Assembly (NCBI GenBank): GCA_015062335.1
Contig: SUUU01000006.1
Location: 1-42,677 of the forward strand
Source of the DNA: Alphaproteobacteria bacterium
GTDB lineage: Bacteria > Pseudomonadota > Alphaproteobacteria > UBA3830
Reading direction: 5' to 3'
DNA length: 42,677 nucleotides
The notes under the pieces are model-generated. The model searched no databases. It was not told the origin of the DNA and was given only the letters and a program-made list of their open reading frames with translations. Of the stretch, positions 35,082 through 42,677 are shown in pieces (position 1 is the first letter of the stretch; the number at the start of each line of letters is the position of its first letter). Made by a program: the position numbers and the translations under genes.

Positions 35082-36230
35082 TCACAACTCTTGCCAAAAT
35101 TCTTTTACTTTTGCAAAAAAACCTTCCGATTTTGGATGACTTTGATGGTCGTTATCAAATTCCCGCAATAATTCCTTTTGCTTTTCCGTTAAATTGACCG
35201 GAGTTTCGACATTTACATGCACGAACATATCTCCACGCAATGATGACCTTACAATAGACATCCCTTTTCCTTTGAGTTTTAAAACTTGTCCTGATTGCGT
35301 TCCAACAGGAATTTTTATCACTGCTTTTTTTCCTTCAATTGTCGGAACTTCTATTTCACCGCCAAGAGCTGCCGTTACCAAAGACACCGGCACATCACAA
35401 TGAATAGCATTACCTTCTCTTGCAAACAATTTATGAGGTTTAATCGTAACAAAAATATATAAATCTCCGGATCTACCTCCTCGTATGCCAGCCTCGCCCT
35501 CTCCTGATAAACGAATTTTTGCATTATCATTTATTCCCGCGGGAATATTAATCTTGATAGTGCGCGTAACGTTTACACGCCCTGCGCCTCTACACTTCTT
35601 ACAAGAATTTTCGATAATGTGACCTGTACCGTTGCACGCACTGCAAGTTCGTTCCACCATGAAAAAACCTTGAGCGAAACGCATATGTCCGGTTCCTTTA
35701 CATGAAGGACAAACTTTAGGTTTTGCCCCACCTTCGGATCCTGTACCTTTACAATCCTCGCATTTTACGTGAGTGCGAAGCTTTAATTCAATTTCCTTTC
35801 CCCTGAATGCTTCTTCCAAAGTAATTGAAGCATCATATCTCAAATCACTGCCGCGCATCTCTTCTCTGTGAGCATGCCCTCCTGCTGATCCCATGCCTCC
35901 TCCAAAAAAGTCCTCAAAAATCTCAGAAAACGCAGAAGCTCCTCCACCAAAATTAAAGTTAAAATCTTGAAAACCTCCGGCATTCGGATTGAATCCTCCA
36001 CTACCTGCTGCATTTTTGTATGCATCATGACCATATCGATCATATGCTGCTTTTTTTTGAGGATCTTTTAATGTTTCATAAGCTTCATTTATATCTTTAA
36101 ATTTTGCTTCAGCCTCTTTATCACCTTTATTGCGGTCAGGGTGATACTTCATAGCCAATTTTCTATAAGCTTTTTTGATCTCATCGTCACTGGATGACTT
36201 CGTAACACCTAATGTTTGATAGTAGTCCAT
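35082..36230 (-). CDS. dnaJ: Chaperone DnaJ
   Basis: A 382-residue type I Hsp40. J-domain residues 1-70 with HPD at 30-32, a Gly/Phe-rich linker to about residue 125, four CxxCxGxG zinc-finger motifs ([32 protein letters not shown], residues about 157-217) and the C-terminal substrate-binding domains. It stimulates DnaK ATPase and delivers clients. It follows dnaK after 105 bases that contain a hairpin. Confidence 0.97.
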   Translation of the reverse strand: MDYYQTLGVTKSSSDDEIKKAYRKLAMKYHPDRNKGDKEAEAKFKDINEAYETLKDPQKKAAYDRYGHDAYKNAAGSGGFNPNAGGFQDFNFNFGGGASAFSEIFEDFFGGGMGSAGGHAHREEMRGSDLRYDASITLEEAFRGKEIELKLRTHVKCEDCKGTGSEGGAKPKVCPSCKGTGHMRFAQGFFMVERTCSACNGTGHIIENSCKKCRGAGRVNVTRTIKINIPAGINDNAKIRLSGEGEAGIRGGRSGDLYIFVTIKPHKLFAREGNAIHCDVPVSLVTAALGGEIEVPTIEGKKAVIKIPVGTQSGQVLKLKGKGMSIVRSSLRGDMFVHVNVETPVNLTEKQKELLREFDNDHQSHPKSEGFFAKVKEFWQEL

Positions 36231-36276
36231 GATAAACCTTTATATTATAGATTATATACCTCTTATAAAAAGCAAT

Positions 36277-36291
36277 CGGGACATAGTCCCG
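36277..36291 (-). terminator. Hairpin between dnaK and dnaJ, possible attenuator
   Basis: A perfect 6-bp stem CGGGAC / GTCCCG with a 3-base loop lies 45 bases after the dnaK stop. On the minus strand it is followed by ATTGCTTTTTAT, a weak T-tract, so it may reduce read-through into dnaJ or protect the dnaK mRNA end. Confidence 0.5.
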
Positions 36292-36335
36292 ACCACTCCG
36301 GCATTCTTCAGACTTTTGAATCTCAGAATGCGTGA

Positions 36336-38225
36336 TTACTTGTCTTCTTTAACTTCATAGTCCGCATCAACTACGTTGTCATCCTTTGAAGCCTGCTGAT
36401 CACCTTGTCCTGCGGCATCCGACGAAGAAGCGGCCTGGTGAATCACTTCTCCAGCTTTTGACATTGCCTGCATCAACTTTTCAGAGGCTTGCTTAACTTC
36501 ATCGATATTTTCGCTTTCAAGCACTTTCTGAACATTTTCGATCTCTGCACTGATATTACTCTTAAGATCTTCGGCAATTTTTTCGCCATGCTCACTTAAC
36601 ATCTTATTTGCACCATTGATCATCTCTTGAGCCATATTGCGCTCTTGAATCAAATCCCGACGCTTTTTATCTTCATCAGCATGAGCTTCAGCATCCTTTA
36701 CCATCTGTTCGATCTCATCATCGCTTAAACCACCTGATGCTTTGATGCTAATAGCCTGCTCCTTATTCGTTGCCTTATCTTTTGCAGAAACGTGAACAAT
36801 ACCATTCGCATCAATATCAAATGTTACTTCGATCTGAGGCATTCCGCGAGGAGCCGGAGGAATCCCTGTAAGATCAAACTGACCAAGCAACTTATTATGC
36901 TCAGCAATCTCTCTTTCCCCCTGGAAAACACGAATCGTCACACCGCTTTGATTATCTTGAGCTGTCGAAAAAATTTGGCTTTTTTTCGTCGGAATCGTCG
37001 TATTTCTATCGATCAAACGAGTAAATACACCACCAAGCGTTTCAATTCCGAGAGACAAAGGTGTTACATCAAGCAACAAAACATCTTTAACATCGCCCTT
37101 CAACACTCCACCTTGAATTGCCGCACCAACTGCAACAACTTCATCCGGATTAACACCTTTATGAGGTTCTTTTCCGAAAAATTCTTTTACGCATTCCACA
37201 ACACGAGGCATACGCGTCATACCGCCAACCAAAACGACTTCATCAATCTGACTTGCTGATACTCCTGCGTCTTTCAAAGCATTTTTGCATGGCTCAATTG
37301 TTCTCTGAACGATATCCTCAACCAGAGATTCAAATTTCGCTCTTGTAAGTCTAACACTTAAATGTTTTGGACCTGTTGCATCCGCTGTAATGAACGGCAA
37401 ATTAATATCAGTCTCCATCGCACTAGACAATTCTATTTTCGCCTTTTCTGCAGCTTCTTTCAATCTCTGAAGAGCCATATTATCTGTCCTCAGATCAATA
37501 TTGTTATCCTTTTTAAACTCTTCCGCTAAGTAATCGATTATTCTTTTATCAAAGTCTTCACCACCAAGGAATGTATCACCGTTTGTGGCCTTAACTTCAA
37601 ATACTCCATCCCCGATTTCTAAAATAGAAACATCGAATGTTCCTCCTCCGAGATCATACACAGCTATTAAGCCAGAGCTTTTTTTATCTAATCCGTAAGC
37701 CAGCGCTGCCGCAGTCGGCTCGTTAATAATTCTAAGCACATCCAAGCCTGCAATTTTTCCCGCATCTCTGGTTGCTTGACGTTGAGCATCGTTAAAATAT
37801 GCAGGAACGGTAATCACCGCTTCAGTAACCTTTTCGCCCAAAAAGTTCTCTGCCGACTCTTTCATTTTTTGCAACACAAATGCGCTGATCTGGCTTGGGC
37901 TGTATTTCTTTCCGCGAGAATCTACCCAGGCATCTCCATTATCTGCCGGAACAATCTCATACGGCGTATGATACTTTTTCAAATAATCATCATCTGCTCT
38001 TCGTCCAATTAATCTCTTAATCGCATAAAAAGTATTTTTAAAGTTCGTAACAGCTTGTCTCTTCGCTGCCTGACCAACTAATTTTTCATCTTTATCTGTA
38101 AATGCAACTACTGACGGAGTCGTCCTAACTCCTTCTGCATTTTCAATAACTCTAGGATTCGTGCCATCCATGATAGCAACGCAAGAGTTTGTTGTACCTA
38201 AATCTATACCAATAACTTTAGACAT
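36336..38225 (-). CDS. dnaK: Chaperone DnaK (Hsp70)
   Basis: A 629-residue Hsp70. The nucleotide-binding domain has [17 protein letters not shown] at the N-terminus, [18 protein letters not shown], then [12 protein letters not shown], the phosphate motif [16 protein letters not shown], and [13 protein letters not shown]. The interdomain linker ([19 protein letters not shown]) leads to the substrate-binding domain, and the lid ends in an acidic tail ([11 protein letters not shown]). GAAAGGGG precedes the ATG at 38225. Confidence 0.98.
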   Translation of the reverse strand: MSKVIGIDLGTTNSCVAIMDGTNPRVIENAEGVRTTPSVVAFTDKDEKLVGQAAKRQAVTNFKNTFYAIKRLIGRRADDDYLKKYHTPYEIVPADNGDAWVDSRGKKYSPSQISAFVLQKMKESAENFLGEKVTEAVITVPAYFNDAQRQATRDAGKIAGLDVLRIINEPTAAALAYGLDKKSSGLIAVYDLGGGTFDVSILEIGDGVFEVKATNGDTFLGGEDFDKRIIDYLAEEFKKDNNIDLRTDNMALQRLKEAAEKAKIELSSAMETDINLPFITADATGPKHLSVRLTRAKFESLVEDIVQRTIEPCKNALKDAGVSASQIDEVVLVGGMTRMPRVVECVKEFFGKEPHKGVNPDEVVAVGAAIQGGVLKGDVKDVLLLDVTPLSLGIETLGGVFTRLIDRNTTIPTKKSQIFSTAQDNQSGVTIRVFQGEREIAEHNKLLGQFDLTGIPPAPRGMPQIEVTFDIDANGIVHVSAKDKATNKEQAISIKASGGLSDDEIEQMVKDAEAHADEDKKRRDLIQERNMAQEMINGANKMLSEHGEKIAEDLKSNISAEIENVQKVLESENIDEVKQASEKLMQAMSKAGEVIHQAASSSDAAGQGDQQASKDDNVVDADYEVKEDK

Positions 38226-38359
38226 AATAATCCCCTTTCATAAGGCAAATCATAACTGTGAAACCTTTAATCAAAGCGCTTCACTTCTACTTTTAAAGCA
38301 GGCCCCTGTACTAGGCAACCCACTCCGAAGAATCGCACCATTGCAACCCTCAACTGTTC

Positions 38360-38387
38360 AATATAACACCTTTCTCAAAAAAATCAA
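38360..38387 (-). promoter_or_regulatory. Probable promoter of dnaK-dnaJ
   Basis: On the minus strand TTGATT (38387-38382), a 16-base spacer and TATATT (38365-38360), a good sigma-70-type match. It implies a leader of roughly 125 bases before dnaK. I found no clear heat-shock sigma-32 consensus and no CIRCE element. Confidence 0.5.
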
Positions 38388-38402
38388 TAAAAAATTTAAA
38401 CA

Positions 38403-39680
38403 CTACCCCAATATACGAACAGTATTGCCTCCAGATTGCTTTGCCATATACATTGATTGATCAGCAATATTAATTGCCTCACGGATATTCATCGAATCCT
38501 TTCCAGGGCAGCATATTCCTACGCTGACACTGCAAAAAATCCCATTGAATTTTTCAGAAGAAATTTTATCTTTTAATCTTAGGGCAATAGCATGAGCTTC
38601 AAAACTACTTATATTGTGCATAAATATTACAAATTCGTCTCCACCATAGCGCGCTATTACATCCGTTGGACGTGTATGTGATTTAATGCAATAGGCAATC
38701 CTTCTTAGCACTTCATCAGCAAATGTGTGCCCAAACTTATCATTAATTGACTTAAACTTATCAACATCGATCACAACAACGGCGGAATTCGAAAGAGCAT
38801 AAGCCCTGTGACTTATATACTCCTCAAAAAAGCTCCGGTTATATACCTCTGTCAATATATCAATTGAAGACAAATAGATATTCTTTTTAACCTTAGAAAA
38901 AAAATCATCCAAATGCCTCTTGTATTTTATATAAGAGTTTATTCTACAAGAATTTACGGACTTATTATCAAAAGTATCCATAATAGCCGTCACCCCTATA
39001 CGCAAATTGAACAAATTTAGCGCTGTTTTATTAAATTTATTGTAAGTCAACACAATAGGCTTATTTTTTGTGTTCTCGTCAAGCTTTAACATTGCACAAA
39101 ATTCTGCCGCGTTTCGCAAATTTGAATCAACTAACAAAATATCAAAACCAGCGTAATCGACACATCTATCCAACGTTTCTGCATACTGTAAATAAACATC
39201 ACTTAAAAACGACTGATCAAAAACCTGTTCTCGATTTTGAGTAAAATAAGCAATACGCTTGTGAGATTGCACACCCATTGCATCTTGTTTAACAAGAGAG
39301 CTACACATTCGACTTTTAGTGTCTATCAAAACTTCCGATCTGCGAAACAAATCATCTTTATCTACATCAAACTGAACGATGTCATCCACTCCGCAAGCAA
39401 TCCAATCCGAAAAATCAAAATTACCTATAGTTTTTGTAACAGCAATCAGAGGTATAAGCCCTTCAACAACACGCAATATCGAGAAAAAATCAGCAAAATA
39501 TTTACAGCTTAACTTGTCTATCGCTAACACTGTTAAATCAATACGTTCATGACCAATTATTCGGAGAGCCTCTTCCAAAGTTTTCGCTTTTTTTACAGGA
39601 CAAAAGCTTTCACGAAAATACCTTTCGATTAGACTTAAATCTAAACCGCCTTCATTTACAACAAGTACCCTGGCTATCAA
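38403..39680 (-). CDS. pleD: PleD-like diguanylate cyclase with degenerate receiver domain
   Basis: A 425-residue protein with the REC-REC-GGDEF layout of Caulobacter PleD. The GGDEF domain is intact: LTEVYNRSFFEEY, VVVIDVDKFKSINDKFGH, and RYGGDEFVIFM with GGDEF at about 346-350. The inhibitory I-site RxxD (RPTD) lies five residues before GGDEF. REC1 aligns without gaps to PleD but has N9-E10 for the acidic pair, Ala53 for the phosphoacceptor Asp, and Phe in place of the conserved Lys. REC2 is weakly conserved, as in PleD itself. I choose TTG at 39680 because AGGGAG lies six bases upstream; the longer frame is inside divK. It should make c-di-GMP. Confidence 0.85.
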   Translation of the reverse strand: MIARVLVVNEGGLDLSLIERYFRESFCPVKKAKTLEEALRIIGHERIDLTVLAIDKLSCKYFADFFSILRVVEGLIPLIAVTKTIGNFDFSDWIACGVDDIVQFDVDKDDLFRRSEVLIDTKSRMCSSLVKQDAMGVQSHKRIAYFTQNREQVFDQSFLSDVYLQYAETLDRCVDYAGFDILLVDSNLRNAAEFCAMLKLDENTKNKPIVLTYNKFNKTALNLFNLRIGVTAIMDTFDNKSVNSCRINSYIKYKRHLDDFFSKVKKNIYLSSIDILTEVYNRSFFEEYISHRAYALSNSAVVVIDVDKFKSINDKFGHTFADEVLRRIAYCIKSHTRPTDVIARYGGDEFVIFMHNISSFEAHAIALRLKDKISSEKFNGIFCSVSVGICCPGKDSMNIREAINIADQSMYMAKQSGGNTVRILG

Positions 39681-40062
39681 TTTTTTCTCCCTCGATACAA
39701 TTATCAACGAAGTCGATAAATTTATCAATAGAGAATGGTTTCGTTAAAAAATTGTCCAATACACAAGCTACATTTTGTTTTTTTTCTTTAGGATAAATTG
39801 ATAACCCAATAATAGGCGGAACATTCTCATCCAGCTCTTTCAACTTTCGGATAAATTTCAAAATAAATTTTTCATCTGAAATTTCTGTATTCAATATTAC
39901 TATGTCTTGTCTTTGCTCTTTCGCCTTTATTAGAGCATCAATAACAGATTTTGCCACATACACATCAAATCCGTTAGCATCCAAAACATCCTCGTAAAGA
40001 CGACACTGTATGGGATTCTGCTCTATCAGCACCGCATTTCTTCTGAACAAACTTGCCTGCAC
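39652..40062 (-). CDS. divK: DivK-like single-domain response regulator, phosphoacceptor lost
   Basis: A 136-residue receiver domain that aligns to Caulobacter DivK over its length (VLIEQNPIQCRLYEDVLDANGF / DIVILNTEIS / FLTKPFSIDKF). Numbered from the GTG start, Asn58 replaces the phosphorylated Asp of ILMD, and E14-Q15 replaces the usual E-D; the switch Ser88 and Lys108 are kept. It overlaps pleD as in many alphaproteobacteria, supporting the identity. GTG at 40062 is chosen because GGGG lies seven bases before it. It may act constitutively as a partner protein rather than as a phospho-switch. Confidence 0.8.
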   Translation of the reverse strand: MQASLFRRNAVLIEQNPIQCRLYEDVLDANGFDVYVAKSVIDALIKAKEQRQDIVILNTEISDEKFILKFIRKLKELDENVPPIIGLSIYPKEKKQNVACVLDNFLTKPFSIDKFIDFVDNCIEGEKIDSQGTCCK

Positions 40063-40258
40063 AACCAATCCCCTTGAACCTTAGCCTTAAGCAAAACGAT
40101 AGATATCAAAAGTTAATAAAAAGTTACCGAATTATGCCCTCTTCTAAAATTATCAATCAAAGTTCTACCAACCAACTTAAATTTATTTCAAAATTAGTGT
40201 CTTATTAACACATTTTCATTATAATCCTCCTGAGAATAGATAGTGATGAGGAGTAGTT

Positions 40259-40711
40259 ATGGAACAGGCAATTGGGACGGTCAAATGGTTCAACCAATTC
40301 AAAGGATATGGTTTCGTATCAGTATCAGGGATACCTGAAGACGTATTTTTACACTTTTCTGTACTGGAAAAAGCCGGAATCAAGACACTGATAAAAAATG
40401 ACGTTATTTCTTTTTCTATGATAAAATCAGGAAATAGATATCAGATCAAAGAATTATTTAATGTAATTTCTTCTGTAAAATTTGATACGCCTGAATCAAA
40501 GCAAGAAGAAGTGATAGCCATCATGAAATGGTTTAATCCGGCCAAAGGCTTTGGTTTTGCACAATTACCATCAGGAGATGACGTATTCATACATGCCAAT
40601 CTATTAAGAAAATTATCGATCAAAGAAATAGAACCGAACAAAAGATTAAAGCTAATAATCCATCATACGAATTTCGGATATGAAGCGTTGGATATATTAG
40701 ATTTGAGTTAA
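40259..40711 (+). CDS. Tandem cold-shock-domain protein
   Basis: A 150-residue protein with two cold-shock (OB-fold) domains. Domain 1 has GTVKWFNQFKGYGFVSV and DVFLHFSVL with the RNP-like aromatics; domain 2 has AIMKWFNPAKGFGFAQL and DVFIHANLL. It binds single-stranded RNA or DNA as a chaperone or regulator. The double-domain form is known in alphaproteobacteria, usually longer than 180 residues, so this copy is compact. GAGGAG precedes the ATG, and a TATAAT lies at 40220-40225. Divergent from divK-pleD. Confidence 0.92.
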   Translation: MEQAIGTVKWFNQFKGYGFVSVSGIPEDVFLHFSVLEKAGIKTLIKNDVISFSMIKSGNRYQIKELFNVISSVKFDTPESKQEEVIAIMKWFNPAKGFGFAQLPSGDDVFIHANLLRKLSIKEIEPNKRLKLIIHHTNFGYEALDILDLS

Positions 40712-40849
40712 CTGAGGAATTACCTATGTAAATTTTCACTTAACCTGATAGCAAAGGCTGATCGACTTATATCATTTAATTAAAATCGTTAACTTATAAT
40801 TAACCAAGATATAATTGAATATCGCTGTATTTAATTAAGGAGAGATCTT

Positions 40850-41242
40850 ATGAGCAGAAAATCATTGTTAACAGCTAGCTTAGCCGGTTTACTATTTGTT
40901 ACAGCCTGTGAAGATTCCGAAAAAAATCAAATAAAGGAAATCGAAAAACAGGAGCAAATATCAAATACAGAAAACCATCTAGAAAAAAAACTGAACGAGA
41001 CAAAAGAGAAAAATGATCAAAAAAATGAAACATCAAATGACTCAGTAGACAAGGATTCTGATAAATTACAGGCATCAAAAACATCAATCGAGAAAAACGA
41101 GCAGGAAATAACAGTATCCGAAGCAACGTCCCCTGAAAATAATATCGATGAAGAAAACGCAACTGTCAAAAAAGAATCAATTTCTGAAGAATTGCCTACT
41201 ATCCCAAATTCTAAGTCGCATTCGGAAACATCGGAAGATTAA
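40850..41242 (+). CDS. Lys/Glu/Ser-rich lipoprotein of unknown function
   Basis: A 130-residue protein with a lipoprotein signal ending in VTAC (Cys20). The mature part is almost entirely Lys, Glu, Ser, Asn, Asp and Thr, hence disordered and without a fold. It may act as a spacer or surface tether. AAGGAGAG lies six to eight bases before the ATG. The next gene starts 46 bases downstream on the same strand. Confidence 0.75.
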   Translation: MSRKSLLTASLAGLLFVTACEDSEKNQIKEIEKQEQISNTENHLEKKLNETKEKNDQKNETSNDSVDKDSDKLQASKTSIEKNEQEITVSEATSPENNIDEENATVKKESISEELPTIPNSKSHSETSED

Positions 41243-41288
41243 GAGCACTTTAAATTCGTACTGATGTAAAATTTGAAAGAGGATTACT

Positions 41289-41816
41289 GTGAAAATTTTT
41301 GAATATTTTATCATCATGTGTCTGATATATAGCGAAGGTAGATGTGATGGAATATTAAGCACAGTAATCGGGTTTGTTCCCTCCATGATTGGAGGGATGT
41401 TTTCATCTTACAATGCAGATGATTTCAAATTAAAACAAATAATGTTCGTAACAAGCGATACAACCAACAGAGGAGGAGCGCTTAAGTTACACTTAGTCGT
41501 GGTATATGAGAAAGAAGTTTGGGACACCATACGTAAATGGACATCTTACGAATATTTCAGAGGCAGTAAGCAATTAAGAAATGATCACCCAAACAAACTA
41601 TATATCCAGGAATATCAACTTGTCGCCAAAAACAGCATCAGTCCTTGGAAAACACTAAACTATCCTCACTTAAAAAAAATGAAAGCCGTGGGCATCATAA
41701 TCTTTGCCGATTTTAATAATGGTGGTCCTGGCAGATATGTTATTGACAATACCAATGTAAAAATTAAAATTACAGCAAAAGAAAACGATCTAGAAATAAC
41801 ACCCGCTACAGAATAA
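41289..41816 (+). CDS. Exported protein with weak resemblance to TssJ
   Basis: A 175-residue protein with a hydrophobic N-terminus (YFIIMCLIYSEGRC). The body (VTSDTTNRGGALKLHLVVVYEK..., KLYIQEYQLVAKNSISPW, MKAVGIIIFADFNNGG, TNVKIKITAKENDLEI) follows the strand order of the transthyretin-like T6SS lipoprotein TssJ, which has LN...G.A..V.VRIY, L.xEE..L.PG, VGVVAAFR and V.I..N.L. The lipobox is missing, and no other T6SS gene is present, so this is tentative. The start is a GTG six bases after AGAGG. Confidence 0.55.
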   Translation: MKIFEYFIIMCLIYSEGRCDGILSTVIGFVPSMIGGMFSSYNADDFKLKQIMFVTSDTTNRGGALKLHLVVVYEKEVWDTIRKWTSYEYFRGSKQLRNDHPNKLYIQEYQLVAKNSISPWKTLNYPHLKKMKAVGIIIFADFNNGGPGRYVIDNTNVKIKITAKENDLEITPATE

Positions 41817-41916
41817 TTTGGATTAATAGTGTCCTTGTTTAATATTTACAGAAATAAGATAAAAACATATTGTCGCATCTCAGCAAACATTCTCCTCATT
41901 TTGTTTAATCTCAATC

Positions 41917-41945
41917 TTGCGACGTTTATCTTTTGTTAATATAAT
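41917..41945 (+). promoter_or_regulatory. Probable promoter of pal
   Basis: TTGCGA (41917-41922), a 17-base spacer and a perfect TATAAT (41940-41945), about 60 bases before the pal ATG. It implies that pal is transcribed on its own, apart from ybgF. Confidence 0.65.
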
Positions 41946-42005
41946 GATGCTATATTACTGTGGTTAGGTTGAGACAATTCAACCGGGTGTATTAGGAGAA
42001 CGAAA

Positions 42006-42488
42006 ATGGAAAGTAAAGTAAAGAGTTTTGTTTCCTTGGCTGCATTAGTGTTGTTGGCAGCTTGTGAATGCGGACACAAGACAGACGTAGTAACAACCGA
42101 GACTCAAGAAATTATAGATAATGACTTGGGTGCAGATTCAAAGGATTTTATCGCAAATGCTGGGGATAGGGTATTTTTCGATTTTGACAAATCTTCTTTG
42201 TCCCAGGAGTCAGAAGCTACATTATTACGTCAGATTGACTGGCTTAAATCTCACTCGAATAGGAAAGTGTTGATCGAGGGGCGTTGTGACGAAAGAGGGA
42301 CACGTGAATACAATATTGGACTAGGAGAAAGAAGAGCTGATGCTATTGCCCGCTTCTTGATTGAACGCGGTGTTGCTGGAGATAGGGTAAGAACAGTATC
42401 TTACGGCAAAGATCGCCCTATTGAAGCAGTAGGCTCAAAGGCCGAAATTTATCGACTAAATCGTGTTGGAATTTCAGTAATCGAATAA
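42006..42488 (+). CDS. pal: Peptidoglycan-associated lipoprotein Pal
   Basis: A 160-residue outer-membrane lipoprotein with lipobox LAAC (Cys20) and a C-terminal OmpA-like peptidoglycan-binding domain: VFFDFDKSSL, then VLIEGRCDERGTREYNIGLGERRADA with the conserved Asp and Arg that bind diaminopimelate, then RVRTVSYGKDRPI and the final NRVGISVIE. It works with TolABQR to constrict the outer membrane at division. AGGAGA precedes the ATG, and its own promoter and terminator flank it. Pal normally sits next to ybgF; here the two are about 13 kb apart. Confidence 0.95.
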   Translation: MESKVKSFVSLAALVLLAACECGHKTDVVTTETQEIIDNDLGADSKDFIANAGDRVFFDFDKSSLSQESEATLLRQIDWLKSHSNRKVLIEGRCDERGTREYNIGLGERRADAIARFLIERGVAGDRVRTVSYGKDRPIEAVGSKAEIYRLNRVGISVIE

Positions 42489-42508
42489 GGCTGGCTTATC
42501 TTATCCAA

Positions 42509-42539
42509 CCTCTTCTGTGTAAAGCAGAAGAGGTTTTTT
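42509..42539 (+). terminator. Intrinsic terminator after pal
   Basis: A perfect 9-bp stem CCTCTTCTG / CAGAAGAGG with a 7-base loop followed by TTTTTT, 21 bases after the pal stop. The remaining bases to 42677 show no gene. Confidence 0.93.
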
Positions 42540-42677
42540 GTGTGGCAATTCTGTCCTCGTTCAGCAAGAAGTGAGACAAATGAGACGAGTTGAACTAGCA
42601 TTTCAGAAGCGATGGAAAAGAAGAATAGTGTAAGAAAAAAGAGTAGTCTCTGAATAAAGAAAAAACAAATGAGACTA

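Noticed and set aside
36792-37259. A 155-codon open frame on the plus strand
   Set aside because: Antisense to dnaK; no start signal or recognisable motif.
1-42677. CRISPR array, tRNA, rRNA or prophage
   Set aside because: No regularly spaced repeats, no cloverleaf with a T-arm consensus, and no structural phage genes were seen in the gaps.

Overview
This window looks like chromosome from an AT-rich, host-dependent alphaproteobacterium, most probably a Holosporales/Rickettsiales-type endosymbiont of a protist. That is an inference from four things: an ATP/ADP translocase (tlc); alphaproteobacterial families (FYDLN zinc ribbon, DUF2155, the divK-pleD pair, the ybgF-tilS-ftsH order); many decayed transposase fragments; and many secreted proteins of eukaryote-interaction type (LRR, Sel1, a NleD/M91-like protease).

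Layout. 1-700: end of a probable glycosyltransferase, a GDP-mannose-pathway cupin and a broken phosphomannomutase-like fragment. 700-4330: accessory region with IS1-like and IS3-like relics, a diverged repeat pair, a secreted HEMIH zinc-protease candidate and small exported proteins. 4394-7922: intracellular PHA depolymerase, a TadE-like protein and an NlpC/P60 lipoprotein. 8172-9811: dusB, DUF2155 and FYDLN genes. 10122-14454: an island of three signal-peptide genes (BspA-like LRR, a large unknown protein, a Sel1 repeat protein), two of them interrupted at homopolymer runs. 14808-21547: division/cell-wall operon murG-murC-murB-ftsQ-ftsA-ftsZ without ddl. 21964-29156: ybgF-tilS-ftsH-rluD-birA-rnj. 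29201-30611: xseB-yggT-folD. 30780-33392: mutS, convergent with tlc across a shared terminator. 35082-38225: dnaK-dnaJ. 38403-40062: a DivK-like and a PleD-like protein whose receiver domains have lost phosphoacceptor residues. 40259-42488: a tandem cold-shock protein, two exported proteins and pal.

How it fits together. The core blocks cover peptidoglycan synthesis and divisome assembly, envelope maintenance (Pal, YbgF/CpoB), RNA modification and decay, mismatch repair and chaperones. Tlc imports host ATP. Between these blocks lie exported proteins plausibly facing the host.

The strongest second-look signals are: (a) four single-base frame breaks, all in A/T homopolymers of 6-8, in three genes with otherwise intact protein sequence, including the core gene ybgF; (b) a DivK-PleD pair with Asp-to-Asn and Asp-to-Ala changes at the phosphorylation sites but an intact GGDEF and I-site; (c) an exported M91-like metalloprotease; (d) rluD, whose conserved N-terminus extends upstream of any ATG/GTG/TTG to an ATC codon with a well-placed Shine-Dalgarno. 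I did not find a CRISPR array, tRNA, rRNA or phage.
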